Positions 12,640-24,209 of a stretch of 53,523 nt of DNA are shown in pieces; positions within the stretch are counted from its first letter, which is position 1, and each line of letters opens with the position of its first letter. The notes under the pieces were generated by a model, which saw only the letters and a list, made by a program, of their open reading frames with translations, had not been told where the DNA came from and made no database searches. The translations under genes were made by a program, and so were the position numbers. This DNA comes from Gnetum montanum. Its lineage: Eukaryota; Streptophyta; Gnetopsida; Gnetales; Gnetaceae. The stretch spans positions 935,062-988,584 of the forward strand of contig MNCI01008852.1 of NCBI GenBank assembly GCA_015680685.1. The letters run 5' to 3'.

Positions 12640-14308
12640 TCAATGTTGCTGAGGTCTCTCACTGCTGTTGGTAGTAGTAGCACAAGTAACATTCATGGGT
12701 TGTTGCCGTGGTGCAAACAGTTCAGGAATAGTTGGTGGTGACGTAGAAGGAGGGAAAGTATGGGAATGCTGAAATGTAGGAGAAGTGTAAGGTTGACAAG
12801 GTGGTGGTTGTGTTGAAGACATGGACTAATAGTATTGAGGAGAATAATAATGTGGTGAGATAGAGTATGTTGACCCAATTGGGGAAACAAGATGTTGTAC
12901 AAGATAAGTTTTTGGATTCAAAGGATATGAAGGGTGTCTCTAGTTAAGGGATGGCTTCCCCCACGACTGGGATTGTTGCCACTGTGATCAAACACAATAT
13001 CTCTATATGAACTCTGGGTGTAATGTGCTTCCCCAATGTTCATATAGATTAAACAAGATTGGGCATTGACCCTTGGGGTGATCGTACAGGAAAATGTTGC
13101 ATTCATATGTATGATTGGCAGTTGAGCTCTTATTTTCTTCATCCCTTCTTCCTGATTGTCTAATGATATTTTATCCTGCTTCTCAAGTTGGCAATACTCT
13201 ATCTCCAATAATATCAGTATATTCTCCACACTTATGATGCATCAATTCCAACATCTTATTGATCTTTGCCTCGACTTCCTCTAATGATCATTGTACCGGC
13301 ATAGATGGTTCTTCCCCCTTGAGATTGGTTGATTTCTCCCTTTTGTGATTATGAACCTTTGTTAAGTTGATATTTTGGTCCCATTAATTTTTTTCAACAC
13401 TCTTCCATCTAGCCATTTCTCCTTCTTCTTTTGCTACCTGCTTAATAAGCTCTTGGACATGATGGGTTCGTAGTTCATATAGTTGACCTTGGGCATACAT
13501 CCCTAGGGTTTCTCTTGTTGCATCACGAAGCCCATCAATGATATGGTACATTAGCCTTTCCTTGGAGAACTCATGGCCTGGACAGTTGTTTAACAGTGCA
13601 TAATATCTTTCTAAGGCCATGTCCAAGGGTTCATGTTATGCTTGTTTCCACCCTTGGATTTGTTTCCTCAAGGCTGACACTCTTGCGTAGGTTTGATATC
13701 TTTCGCTAAAGAGTTCTACCATTGTTGGCCAAAATTGTATTGAATTTGGTTTTAANAGGTAGGCGGCTTTCTTTATGATGCCTACGTGAGATTCGAACAA
13801 CCTCTTGTATTTGCATTAGGTTTGTAGTGGCCAGTAGGGGTTCATCGCCATTAGGTAAGTTATGGTTTCATGTGTTGAGATGATGTTTCCTTCGTTTATG
13901 TTGGCATTCTTGATTTTCTTTATGAGCTCGATTTTTAGTTCTACACCAATCCCTTGAAAGATAGTCATCCATGTCACAATCTGACGTTGAAGGAGTAGAG
14001 GAAGAGAAGGAACTGTAAAACTCGTTATGACTTTTGTAAGTCTTCCAATCATCCCCAAGTAAATTCTTGTTAGTTATTGAAAAGGTCCTAGGCCTTTTGA
14101 GCCTCCTTGTTCTATGGGATGTCTCATCCTCACTAGAGGTGTCAGAGTTGGATGAGGAGAGTCTTTGAGTATCGTTGGGGTGTTCATAAACATAGGGGAC
14201 TCCTACACAAGGTTGAGTACTCCAAAATTCATTGTCATATAATTTGTCAGTTCTCCAATGAATTTCCTCACTAGCTATGGCATTATCTTAGTCTTGTAGG
14301 AGAGGCAT
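12640..14308 (-). pseudogene. B1 gag (broken)
   Basis: The start is the minus ATG at 14308-14306 (MPLLQD), matching the B2 start. The N-terminal part is followed by the capsid-like region, open at 13384-13626 (LERYYALLNNCPGHEFS, TRETLGMYAQGQLYELR). A zinc knuckle remnant CNIFLYDHPKGQC, with the second Cys replaced by Phe, lies near 13070-13105. A Pro/His/Ser-rich tail runs to about 12640. About 186 bases of the capsid region present in B2 are missing here, exactly at the single N at 13756. Related to the A1 gag but clearly a separate lineage. Confidence 0.8.
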
Positions 14309-14429
14309 GGTTGTGAAGCTGTGTGTGAATTTGTATGTGAATTTTTGTAATTAATTATTCTTAGAAGATATATTGTTAATTCCTATACAATGACCTTGTA
14401 TGATATAACTAATCTAGATAACTAGCACT

Positions 14430-14448
14430 GTCCCTGGCAACGGCACCA
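14430..14448 (-). other. Primer-binding site of B1, tRNA-Asp
   Basis: Plus strand GTCCCTGGCAACGGCACCA matches the 3' end of plant tRNA-Asp at 16 of 19 positions including the terminal CCA. It is the best preserved of the four tRNA-Asp sites in the window and lies one base from the LTR. Confidence 0.9.
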
Positions 14449-14449
14449 A

Positions 14450-15318
14450 TGATGAGTGGTGAGGTACCCCTACACTCAACCATACAAATACGAGCGTTAC
14501 ATGTACGATCTAGTCGAACTCCGTAGATGGACTAGTTGTGGCACCTAGATAGTTAGCCTTAGGTCACAGTTCACTGTCTTCCCGCCTGGACTAGTATTAT
14601 CTTTATCATGTATGGTTTAGTCCAGAGTGAGGTGTATGATGTGGTTTCTAATCTAACGCTACTCTTGAAGGCAATGGAAAATAAGATTAACTAAGCTAGG
14701 AGGAAAGGGTGAGAGAGAATCTAAGCTAGCCTAAGTAAGATGAGCACCCATTCCTTGATTATCCATACACATCTTGGACTTAGTGCATGACTACCACTGG
14801 GATTACCAAGCGTAGATCCTAGGTATGCTACTAGGTTACCAAGTAGTCACACTTAAATGCTGATAATCAAGTCGTACTCATTCCACGTTTAATAGGAGTT
14901 TAAGGGTGAGAAGAGATTAACTAGGAAAGAAATAAATAATAATTAATTAAATAATTAAGCTAAGTGAATGCTACAATGATGAAGTAATCTCGATCTTTAT
15001 TTCTGGTCATGTGCGTGTCCAAGTACGTCACACTCGAATAAAGGTTCTGTACAATTACAATCACCACACTGCATGAATACATAGGGAGAGAAGGGTTGAG
15101 AGAAATAAATGAAACACTTAAACTAAAACTTAACTCTAAAAAAATCTCCCTAGAATAAAGAAATTTTCCTCTTATTTATAGAAATTGAGGAAGGTCACGA
15201 TATCGCAGCCCATGCAATATTACGGCCCCGATAATTGGGCCTGACAAATCATGTATCTTGTATCAGGGCTCTGATAACAGGGCTTTGATAACTAGGCCTG
15301 ACAGACCATGACTCATCA
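14450..15318 (-). repeat. 5' LTR of B1 (869 bp)
   Basis: Pairs with 9401-10268, same ends TGATGAGT/ACTCATCA. TATA at 15173-15181 (minus CTATAAATA). In the first 178 bases I count 25 differences from the left copy, 24 of them transitions. Confidence 0.9.
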
Positions 15319-18190
15319 TATATGTTAGCATTGCTTCATAAGTCATAGTTATTATATTTGTAACTAAGTGTTAGTTAGCTATTCACTTTAGTAGGGATTA
15401 TCTTAGGACTATGTGTGATATTGTATGTGCATATGTTGCTTAAAGCGTGTGTAAAACTAACTATTAATGCAAGTTTCTTTATACTCCATTCCTCTAATCT
15501 AATGCAACACTTTTTGACCATCTAGTAGAGGAAGTATTAACGATTACCACTAAATTTTATATTAACTTTATTTTATTATAGGTGAAGGCTATAGGGGTGT
15601 AAAAGAGCACTGAGAGAGTTGAACAGAGGGATGTATTTAAGGACTGGTTGATGTATATCTTCATGTACATTTTGGGTAGACTATTCATATTTGCTAACCC
15701 TCACTATAATCTTATGTATATGATGATTATAATTTGTATTCTATTAGAGTAATGAAAATTTTTGTTTTATGTAAAGAAATGCAATTTTATAAATTGATGT
15801 GTATGCTTGGTCTTTGGTTTGGCATGGATTTTTGTACAATTTAATCTTGCAAGATATATATATATTAAGTCCCTTATTTTTAATGTATTTTCATGCACTA
15901 ATAGTTTCTTGTTATTCATGCTTTCATTGTGTTATTACTAGTGATCCTAGGCATCGCTTCATCCTAGCCAGTTGTGGCAAGGCAAGTTGTTATATTTAAT
16001 TCCTATCATTTGGTTTTAATATGTTTTGAGGTGACTCCCATAATCCATGTACAATTATTATTGACTAAGTTTCAAAATGTTGTTACAGTTTTATATATTA
16101 TAAAATTATACCAGCAAATTGTTCTACAATATCTACATAAGCATCCACTAATCTTAATGGTCATATTAGGTAAAATGCATTAAATATGATCTAAGATCTA
16201 AGATTAGTATTTTTGAAAATTATTATTGTTATTGATCATCCTTTCTTGCTTGTTTTAATTTTTTATTTTTAGCTCACCTTCTCATACATCAAGAAATAGG
16301 GTTTTTGTAGTTGTGTGCAATCACCAAGAGAGAAAACTTCATTTATTTAATTTGCAATTAGTTAAAAAATCATCTTCTTTGTAGTTCATTGCAATTTCGT
16401 AATTCTTTGTTTATAGGTCCTTAAACTTCAAAGATGAATCTTAATCTTTATTATATTTTAATATTCTATATATATGGGTTTTTAGTATTTAACTCAAGGT
16501 ATAATTATTTTATGAGCCAATTCACTTTTCATTTGTTACATTTTATCTCTTTAAAAAATCAAAATCCCATAGATTTAGAAATGGATAATTATTAGAAAAA
16601 CATATGATAATTTAAATAGGGATTATATGTCAAATATTTTGCTTCAATTTTGCTTTTCAATTATAGATCATCTACAAAGTAAGCTTATGCGGCACGATGA
16701 TGGTCATGGTTCTTAAACATTTGATTCTACATTTTCAAAGGAAAAAATTAAATTAATGTTATTGCCAAATGGAAAACAACCAATGGTTATTATCTTGTAA
16801 AAAAATTTAAAAAATGATCCATATTGCATTAGTTTATTGATTTAGAATAACAATCCTTATGCTTATTATTTGAGGAAAATAAATAGAAAAAATATACCTT
16901 ATTATCTAAAATAAAAAAAATTTATTCTTTCTAACAAGTAGAAAAAACCAATCCTTATTGTAAAAAATGCATGAAATGAGACCTAGATTTACCCATTTCC
17001 TTCTTAAATATAAGGCTTATGAACCACTCATTTCACATGAATGATTCTTTGTTAATAGAAATAATGAAGTAAGATTACACTTCTTGGTAATATCCATTTA
17101 TTGGCTAGGATTTTGTATTTTGTATTCATGTGCAATTTGTAAGAGAGTAACTTGTATTTGTTCAATCTATAATTATGTAACTAGGTTTGCAATCTGTAGT
17201 TAGTTAATATGTGACTATGTATATCTATTTTTGTTCAATTTGTAGTTTGGCAATGAAGGCTTATTGCTAAATAGAAAATTTTGATTATTATTATCTTATC
17301 AAAACATTTAAGAAATATGATCCTTATTACTTTTCCATACCAATAAGAATCATTACTACAAAACCAAAAAATTGATCTTATTTTCTAAAAAATAAAAAAT
17401 TCAAAAAATATATTTCTTATTATCTCAAGTAAAAGAAAAAATACCAATACTAACTAAGAACTAAAAAAATTTAATCTCTATTATTAAAAAATTCATGAAA
17501 TGAGCTTTGGACTTACCCATTTCCTTATCAAGCTTTTGGTCCATCAACCACTCATTAAACATGATTTATTTGTTTTTGCTACAAACCATGAATTGAAATT
17601 ACACTCTTTGGAAATATTCATTTCTCATTCCAGTTCTTTTGTCTTCTATTAATTGTCTTTATTATCTTTTGGAGCGAAATCCATCATCCATGTGGAATTA
17701 TTAGCAATCAGGTTAGTAGCACCATTTTTGTATTGATGTGCAATTTGTAAGAGAGTAGTTTATCTTTGTTCAATCTACAATTATACAATTGTGTCTACAA
17801 TCTATAGTTAGGCAAACTGTAACTCTATGTATATGTGTTTGTTCAATAGAAAATTATGTAAGTAGTAGATAGCCGAGTCTACAAAAGTATCTTTGATATC
17901 TCTAGAAAGCCTAAATGTACCTAATTCTAGCTTTTGATGTTGGTCTACAATTGGTCATGGGTTTACCCACATTCAATTTTTGTGTTGTATAATTAATTAC
18001 CCCAAAAGTATGCAATAATGCATTTTTATTGGTGTGTAATTAGTTAGTTCAAAACTATTTTATCAACTATTTCATTTGATATTTCTTACAAATCTAGATG
18101 GAATTAAATCTTGATATTTATAATATGATCTCTAAGTTATGGAAAATAGACACTATGTTGCGTGAATTGAATATTACTTAGATTACATTT
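15319..18190. other. AT-rich spacer with degenerate internal duplications
   Basis: No gene-like frame. Blocks around 16930-17290 and 17480-17850 are diverged copies of each other (shared phrases such as GTGCAATTTGTAAGAGAGTA and CATGAAATGAG), and a shorter related piece occurs near 16020-16400. Origin not recognised. Confidence 0.55.
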
Positions 18191-18768
18191 TGATGAGGAG
18201 CTCCCATGGATTCCACAATCCAAACTCTCTCAATGTGATAAAACAACAAATTTGAATAAGAAAAGAAAACAAAATCTTTATTCTTGCTCAAATGAAGACT
18301 TTATAGTTGAAAGGAAGCACAAATTTTCAATGATAGATATGAGATTCAATCAAATTATCTCATACACTTAATCAAAGAAAACACACTCTCATATGGATGA
18401 TGATCAAGGCACCTAGCCAACACTCTATCTCTCTCTACTATTCTCTCATCTCATCTCTCTCTCCTTAGACTCTCTTAGCTAAAATAAAGGCCCAAGAGGT
18501 CTATTTATATCCTTCCCCTCTATCTCTTCATCTTCCCTCTTTAATTTCAAAATTTTAATATTTAAAACTGTGTAGGAAATTATCTAATGTTTGTACAATA
18601 TGTCTTGGAGGAGAATGGGACATCTTTCCTAAAGTTTATTGTTAATAGAGGAGATGTCTTATCTTCTAGAGAGAGATCTTGGTCTCATCTTAAACATCTT
18701 CATCATGGATCCAAATTATATTCTAATGCACCAAGGACTCATGCACTTTTTTGTCTCTTAAGATCCTA
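18191..18768 (-). repeat. 3' LTR of element D (internally deleted)
   Basis: Starts TGATGAGGAGCTCCCATGG and aligns with 24210 onward over about 450 bases, then loses collinearity with roughly 260 bases missing. The right boundary is set by the purine tract at 18771-18781 and is uncertain by some tens of bases. Confidence 0.65.
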
Positions 18769-18770
18769 GC

Positions 18771-18781
18771 CTCCCTTTCTT
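18771..18781 (-). other. Polypurine tract candidate of element D
   Basis: Minus AAGAAAGGGAG directly after the end of the pol frame and before the degraded 3' LTR start. Correctly placed for plus-strand priming. Confidence 0.5.
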
Positions 18782-18789
18782 GTAGCACA

Positions 18790-19810
18790 ATTTATTTCCT
18801 TGGTGGCTTGGCTAAGTTTGAGTATTCAAGTGCATCCTTGAGGATATCAAAACTATCTCTAAAGTCTAATGCAATTAAATTCCCATAGTATGGGCTCAAA
18901 TTCGAAACATTGAAAACACAAGAAATAGGCAAATCATTAGGTAAGTCAATCTCATAAGCATTTGGATTGATTTTGGCCCTATCTAAAATGGATCAATTCT
19001 CCTTGACTTAAGCTTATCGAAGTGCATATTATTTTTTCTTTCCTTACTAAAGTAAATCCAAACATAATCACCAATATGAAAATTAATTGTCTAATTGCCA
19101 TCATTGGCCCTGAAAGACACAATCTTTATCTTTTTTTCCCATGTAATATTTAACTTACTGATGCAATTCTCTCATTTTCTCAACAAAGTCTAAACTCGAA
19201 GAGGCACAATCTTCAAATTTCCTCAACTCATCAACCATTCTTGATGAAAATCCATAATTTTCCATAAGGAGACTCTTACCAATGCTAGAATGAAAAGCAT
19301 TATTGTATGAGAATTTAGCATGGGCTAAGATGTTTTGCCATCTTTGAGGTTGATCCTCACACAAACATCTCAAGATCTTCAATAGAGAGCTATTCACAAC
19401 TCTAGTTTGCCCAAGTTGGGGCTGATAGGCTATGAAAAAAGACAACTTGAATCCAAGTAGTTTCTAAAGTGATCTCCAAAAATGGCTAGTAAACATGACA
19501 CTCCTATCACTCTCAATGTCTAAAGAAATGTCATGTATCCTCACATCATGCTAAAAGAATAAATGTGCAACATGAAAAGCATTACTACTTTTCTTGCATA
19601 AAATGATCCATCTTGGTAAATCTATCTACTACAACAAGTATAGAATCATGACTAGATATTATCTTAGTAATATCATAAAAAAATTTCAAAGAAATACTTT
19701 TCCAAGGAGTAGGATTGGAAAAGGTAAATAATGATCATCTACATCTTTTCCCTCTTTGAACTTTTGACAAACATAGCATTCTTTTACAAATTTAACCACA
19801 TTAGTATACA
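18790..19810 (-). pseudogene. Element D integrase and C-terminal region (broken)
   Basis: Zinc-finger part KECYVCQKFKEGKD near 19750-19790; first catalytic Asp in ILVVVDRFTKMDHF near 19610-19650; second in DIESDRSVMF near 19500-19530. The open piece 19155-19445 carries YQPQLGQTRVVNSSLLKILR and FSYNNAFHSSIGKS. The catalytic Glu of the GQTE motif is Arg here (codon 19401-19403), so the active site is lost. Downstream, MHFDKLKSRRIDPF and LPISCVFNVSNL-like phrases mark the GPY-module region to about 18800. Confidence 0.85.
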
Positions 19811-20189
19811 TAACTTACCACAAGTAATTTTTACTTATCAATTCCAATGTCTTGATCTTACCCATATATGCAGCCATGATACTTTGATATTTCTCTTCAA
19901 GGAGTTTCTACCTAAAGTCACACTTTGAAACATAAATATTTTCCATCCTTAAACAGAATCACATTCTTCACATGATAAGATTTCAATTGATTAGTCCTTT
20001 CCAAAAATGGGAAAGATAACTTCTAAATTTCATCAAAAGTCTTGTCATTAGGATATAATGAAGCAAAAGAGTCAAAACCTTAAACTTCCACATTAGAAGC
20101 AATAACATGAACTCGAGACAAAGCATTAGCCATAACATTAAACTTTCCATTGCTATGTTTCAAAAAAAAAATTCTTACAGTTTCTCTAC

Positions 20190-20580
20190 TCACTTCATAT
20201 TCTTCACACTTAATTTCTTTAAAGAATTTAAAAATAGAAGTGCTCTATGATCAATAAATAAAAGAAACTCTAATCCTAGCAAGTAATGTCTCCAATGCTT
20301 ATAGGCTTGCAGTATAGAATATAACTCCTTTTCATACATACTATAAATTTTTCTATATTCATTTAATTTTTTAGAAAAGAATACAATAGTCTTATTCTCT
20401 TGATAAAACACACCTCTAATAGCAAGCCCACTTGCGTCTACTTCCATTTCAAAAAGTTTTGAGAAATTTGAAATCACCAAAACCATAGCACTATAAATAT
20501 TTTCTTTCAATGCTTGAAATGATTTTTCTTTCTCATTATCCCATACAAAGGATGAATTTTTCTTCAAACAAGAGAGCATA
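20190..20580 (-). pseudogene. Element D RNase H domain
   Basis: Open for 129 codons: FVWDNEKEKSFQALKE, then NFSKLFEMEVDASGLAIRGV, FFSKKLNEYRKIYSMYEKEL, YKHWRHYLLG and FLLFIDHRALLFL. These are the standard Ty3/gypsy tether and RNase H landmarks with key Asp and Glu residues present. It is the best-preserved part of this element. Confidence 0.9.
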
Positions 20581-20582
20581 GG

Positions 20583-21300
20583 TCATGCAATAGAATTAAC
20601 ATTCTTAATAAATATCCTATAGAAGCAAGATAAACCAAGAAAAGATATCATCTCTTCCACATCCCTAGGTGAAGGCCATTCCTTGATTATCTTTATCTTT
20701 CTTGGTTCCATCTTGACTTGGTTCTTGAAGACAACATGATCTAAGTAGATAATTTCTCTCTTCATGAAGTAGCATTTCTTGTCATTAATCACCAATTTTT
20801 CCTCTTATAACTTGGCACATATCATCCTCCAATGTTATACATAGTCCTCTTCTTTATAACTATATACAAGAATGTCCTCAAAGAAAACAATGTAACATTT
20901 ACCAATAAAATCCCTTAGAACCTCATGCATGAGCCTCATAAATGTGGCTAGAGCATCGGTTAGCCCAAAAGGCATGACTAACCATTCATATAAGCTATCT
21001 AGTATCTTAAATGTTGTTTTTCATTCATCTCCTGATATAATCCTTATTTGATGATAATCACTTATTAAATTAATTTTAGAAAAAAATTCAGAATTGATGA
21101 GCACATCAAGAATGTTAACCATCCTAAGAATGGAAAATCTATACTTGACAAGCTCTAGAATCTATGCACATCCTCAATTCATTGGTATATTTCTTTAGAA
21201 CTAATGCAACTCAAATGACAAAAGAAAGATGAATTCCTTAATAAAATAATTATAGATTGATTCACTTGCTTGCTCAATTCTTTCCTCTAATTTGGAGTCA
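20583..21300 (-). pseudogene. Element D reverse transcriptase (broken)
   Basis: On minus from about 21060: [44 protein letters not shown], then [10 protein letters not shown] where the family has a YxDD box. The first catalytic Asp is Glu (codon 20877-20879). The open piece 20583-20795 carries VKMEPRKIKIIKEWPSPRDV and FLGLSCFYRIFIKN, the connection segment. Several stops and frameshifts; not functional. Confidence 0.9.
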
Positions 21301-21879
21301 TGCAGTAGGCTCTTTCATTTAGAATTATAGCTCCCAGTATGAAGTCTATTTGATGTTGGATGGATCTCATTGGTGGAAGCCCTTCCAATTTTCCCTTGAA
21401 AACATTAGAAAAATTCCATTGTTAAAGGTTGTACCTTTGGAGGAGATTCATTTGTATGCTCCTCTACACTTGTTGCAAGTATTAACATGATGACAAAAGC
21501 ATGTCTAGCCTCTTCATGTGCATGTAGATGCTCTTGCTCACTAAGAAAGATTAATAAAGCATTAATAGAAACATTTTCTTAGTACTACTACCAAGTCATA
21601 AGTATGAGTTCATGTATCCCATATTCTCTTGAAATAGATCAAAAATTTCTTACACCACTAAAAGAAGCCTTGTTGTTAAAGTTCCAAGGTCTTCCCAAAC
21701 TAACATCAACATAATCAATAGGAAGGATCTCACAATATATCTTGTTCTCAAAAGAACCAATTTTTTAAAGACAAAATATGGTTCTCCTTAACCTCTTATA
21801 AATCATCCTTGGAAAGATAATGGACTCTATAGGGCCTAGTATGTAAAAAAAATTTCAAACAAAGCTTAGAATTAGCCTT

Positions 21880-21960
21880 TGAATAAATTTCATTTTCTTG
21901 AGTTCCACCATCAATTAAAATGTGTATTCATTCATCACTATTTAGACACCTAGATCCGAT
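21880..21960 (-). pseudogene. Element D protease active-site remnant
   Basis: Minus frame gives HILIDGGTQENEIYSK, matching the aspartic protease pattern ILIDSGSTHNFIS with DGG at the catalytic triad. Placed between the gag zinc knuckle and RT, as expected. The flanking frame is broken. Confidence 0.6.
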
Positions 21961-22099
21961 TATAAAGAGAATCTTTCTTTTAGGATCTTCATTGGCATTA
22001 ACATCTTTCATAAAAATGCAAGAATTAATTTCATTCATATCTTTAATCATTAGTGGATGAGGATTACCTTCATTGGCAAACTATTCCTTATTGAAGGTT

Positions 22100-23280
22100 T
22101 GAAGTTCCTTTTCTTTGGAGATATTTTGTTCTTTGCACTCCCATTTCATGTGTCCCTTTTCACCATAATTGAAGCATTGAAGTTTGGATGAATATCCATT
22201 TTATTAATCCTTTTTATTTTTGGAGTAGTCTTTCTTGGAATCTTGGCCCTCCTTAAACTTCTCTCCTTTATGTCTTCTTTGGCATTTTCCTTCTACTTTG
22301 CTCCTTTCTCACATTTAGAAGCTTTGAAATCCATTCCTTTAGAAAATTTGGGATCTCTATTGTAGCCTTGGAATTTCTTCTCAGCCTTAAGATCCAATTC
22401 AAAAGCCTCATCCAATGTTTAGGGCTCATAGAAGGTTAGCTCTTGTTGATACTCCATTTTGAGTCATCCTTGAAAGTTGCATACTTGTTTATAATCATTC
22501 CAATAAACGTTTGTAAGCTAGAAAGCCTTAGAAAATTCCATGTATTTGTCCTTCCCACTCTTATTATCTCACCTTAAGTACTTCAATTTTTGAATGACCT
22601 CTTATCTATGATGAGTCTTCTCAAATTTTTTCTTGAGCATAAACTACATCAAAGATCAATCTTTGATAGGAGTACCATTGTGCACCTTGTAAGAAAGACT
22701 TTCCTTCTTCCACCATACAAGTTTCATGCCTTCTAATTTGATTTTAGCACAAGACACCTTTTTATGATCTTCCACATCTTTAAGTTCAAAGTACTTGCTA
22801 AGCATTTTTAACTAAGAAAGAAAAGATTTAGTTCCTTCCATGCCATTGAAGGATTTTAATTTAACATGAGACATCCTTGAAGCATGTTTGAAAGCTTTTT
22901 CAAGAGTGACTTCATTTCCTTTACCTTGATTCCTTTGAGACTTAGAAGAATTTTTTTTCGATTTTCTAGGAAAAATGAAACCTTGAGACTTATTTTCAAT
23001 ACTAGAAGCATGAAGAAAAACATCATCTTAATATTCTCCTTCTCTAAATTTTTCATTTTCAAAATGAATATCATCTTTAAAGGAAGATATTGAGGAATGT
23101 TTTGAAGAAGATATTGGTGAAGAATTGCATGAGTTATACCCTTACTTGGATACTTTTGGTAAAGTAGCATGTCATTTGTTCTCCTCAAGCTTTTTAAGTT
23201 TCTCAACAATGACCTTGAGAGCATTTCTCATGTCATTCATGTCTCTTGACAAATATTTACAATATTTTTCTTTGAAGGCA
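22100..23280 (-). pseudogene. Element D gag (broken)
   Basis: The capsid region lies at about 22380-22860 (KSFNGMEGTK, KIKLEGMKLVWW, YMEFSKAF, LDEAFELDLKAEKKFQGYN). Upstream, 22856-23224 is open but Lys/Leu-rich and low in complexity. The knuckle at 22135-22176 reads CFNYGEKGHMKWEC, a CX2CX4HX4C motif whose second Cys is Tyr. Gag would have packaged the element RNA. Confidence 0.8.
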
Positions 23281-23590
23281 TGATGAAAATTTATTTAAAA
23301 GATAATTTGCATAAAATTATACAAGGAAAGATGAAATTTTTAAGATTTCTAAAAGAATGAGACAAGAAATACTCAAATCTTAAGAGAAATGAGTGAAATA
23401 TCTTTAAACCCTAGCTATAAAAAGCTAATAGATATCTAATTCCATAATTATCTTCAAATTATTAAAAGAGATGATAAACTCAAAGATCAAAGGAAAATTT
23501 TCAAACACTAGGATGAGTACAACAAGTAGCATGAGAGAATTCACCCAATCTTAAGAATTTAGAGTGATTCTTTGTAATTGATATGAGAAT

Positions 23591-24153
23591 TGTAACATCC
23601 CCATTCCCAAATGGTGCTACTACATAACAAAGATGCTGCCTCTTCATAAAAAGTGTTATCATTATCATAACAAGACCCGAAAGGAGAGTTGTAATTAGGA
23701 CCCAAAAGGGCATGTTGTAATAATGAACATCTCTATAGGTGAACTTTGAAGGTTTGACCTAAGGTATTTATAACTAGGCATAGAGGTCATATCAGCATGA
23801 AGTTGTGGAGTCAAAAATGACGAGTAACCAATGCTAGGTGAAGTAGGATAGGAAGAATACTACCCATCCCTTCTAGCTGGTGATAGGCCTAACCATGGTG
23901 GCACTACTAGATTACCTCTAAGGAATAGATGTCTAAGGAAGAAAACCCCAAGGAACACTTTCAAAGCATGATCCAAATAGACTATTTCACATCAATAAAT
24001 CATTCTTTTCTTTCTCCTTCTACAAATTCCCTATTATTTTCTTTACACTTAATGTCAAATGTTACATATATTTGACATTTTCTAAGTTATTGTCTTATGC
24101 CTAATGTAATATATATTTGATGTTTCCATGACATCTAAGAATAGGATGTCACA
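23591..24153 (-). mobile_element. Solo LTR E (563 bp) inserted in element D
   Basis: Ends are inverted, TGTAACATCC and GGATGTCACA (one mismatch). The insert is flanked by a perfect 5-bp duplication AGAAT (23586-23590 and 24154-24158). Minus strand contains TATAAATA near 23763-23772, so the LTR is probably minus-oriented. It is not similar to the other LTRs here. The nesting shows that E inserted after D. Confidence 0.85.
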
Positions 24154-24191
24154 AGAATTATCCACTTAAATGCAATTGTCTTAAATTCCAA

Positions 24192-24206
24192 GCTACTCTA
24201 AAACCA
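24192..24206 (-). other. Primer-binding site of element D, tRNA-Met-like
   Basis: Plus GCTACTCTAAAACCA, adjacent to the 5' LTR. The last 11 bases match the initiator tRNA-Met 3' end (CTCTGATACCA) at 9 positions. Confidence 0.6.
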
Positions 24207-24209
24207 ACT

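Larger units (their letters stand above)
9401..15318 (-). mobile_element. Element B1: complete non-autonomous gag-only LTR retrotransposon
   Basis: Two LTRs (9401-10268 and 14450-15318) with 8-bp inverted ends TGATGAGT and ACTCATCA flank a 4.2-kb interior. The insertion is flanked by a perfect 5-bp duplication TATAT (9396-9400 and 15319-15323). On minus the order is 5' LTR at right, tRNA-Asp PBS, gag, about 2.3 kb without coding, short purine tract, 3' LTR at left. I see no RT, RNase H, integrase or protease, so pol functions must have come from elsewhere. The design matches the plant class called TR-GAG. Paired LTRs differ at about 14 percent of the first 178 bases, so the insertion is old. 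Confidence 0.9.

Noticed and set aside
9401-15318. Reading TGATGAGT/ACTCATCA ends as DNA-transposon terminal repeats
   Set aside because: The ends bound 870-bp direct repeats, with a tRNA primer site and 5-bp duplication, as in LTR retrotransposons.
22856-23224. 122-codon Lys/Leu-rich frame as a possible independent gene
   Set aside because: Sits at the gag N-terminus of element D in the right order and strand; better explained as decayed gag.
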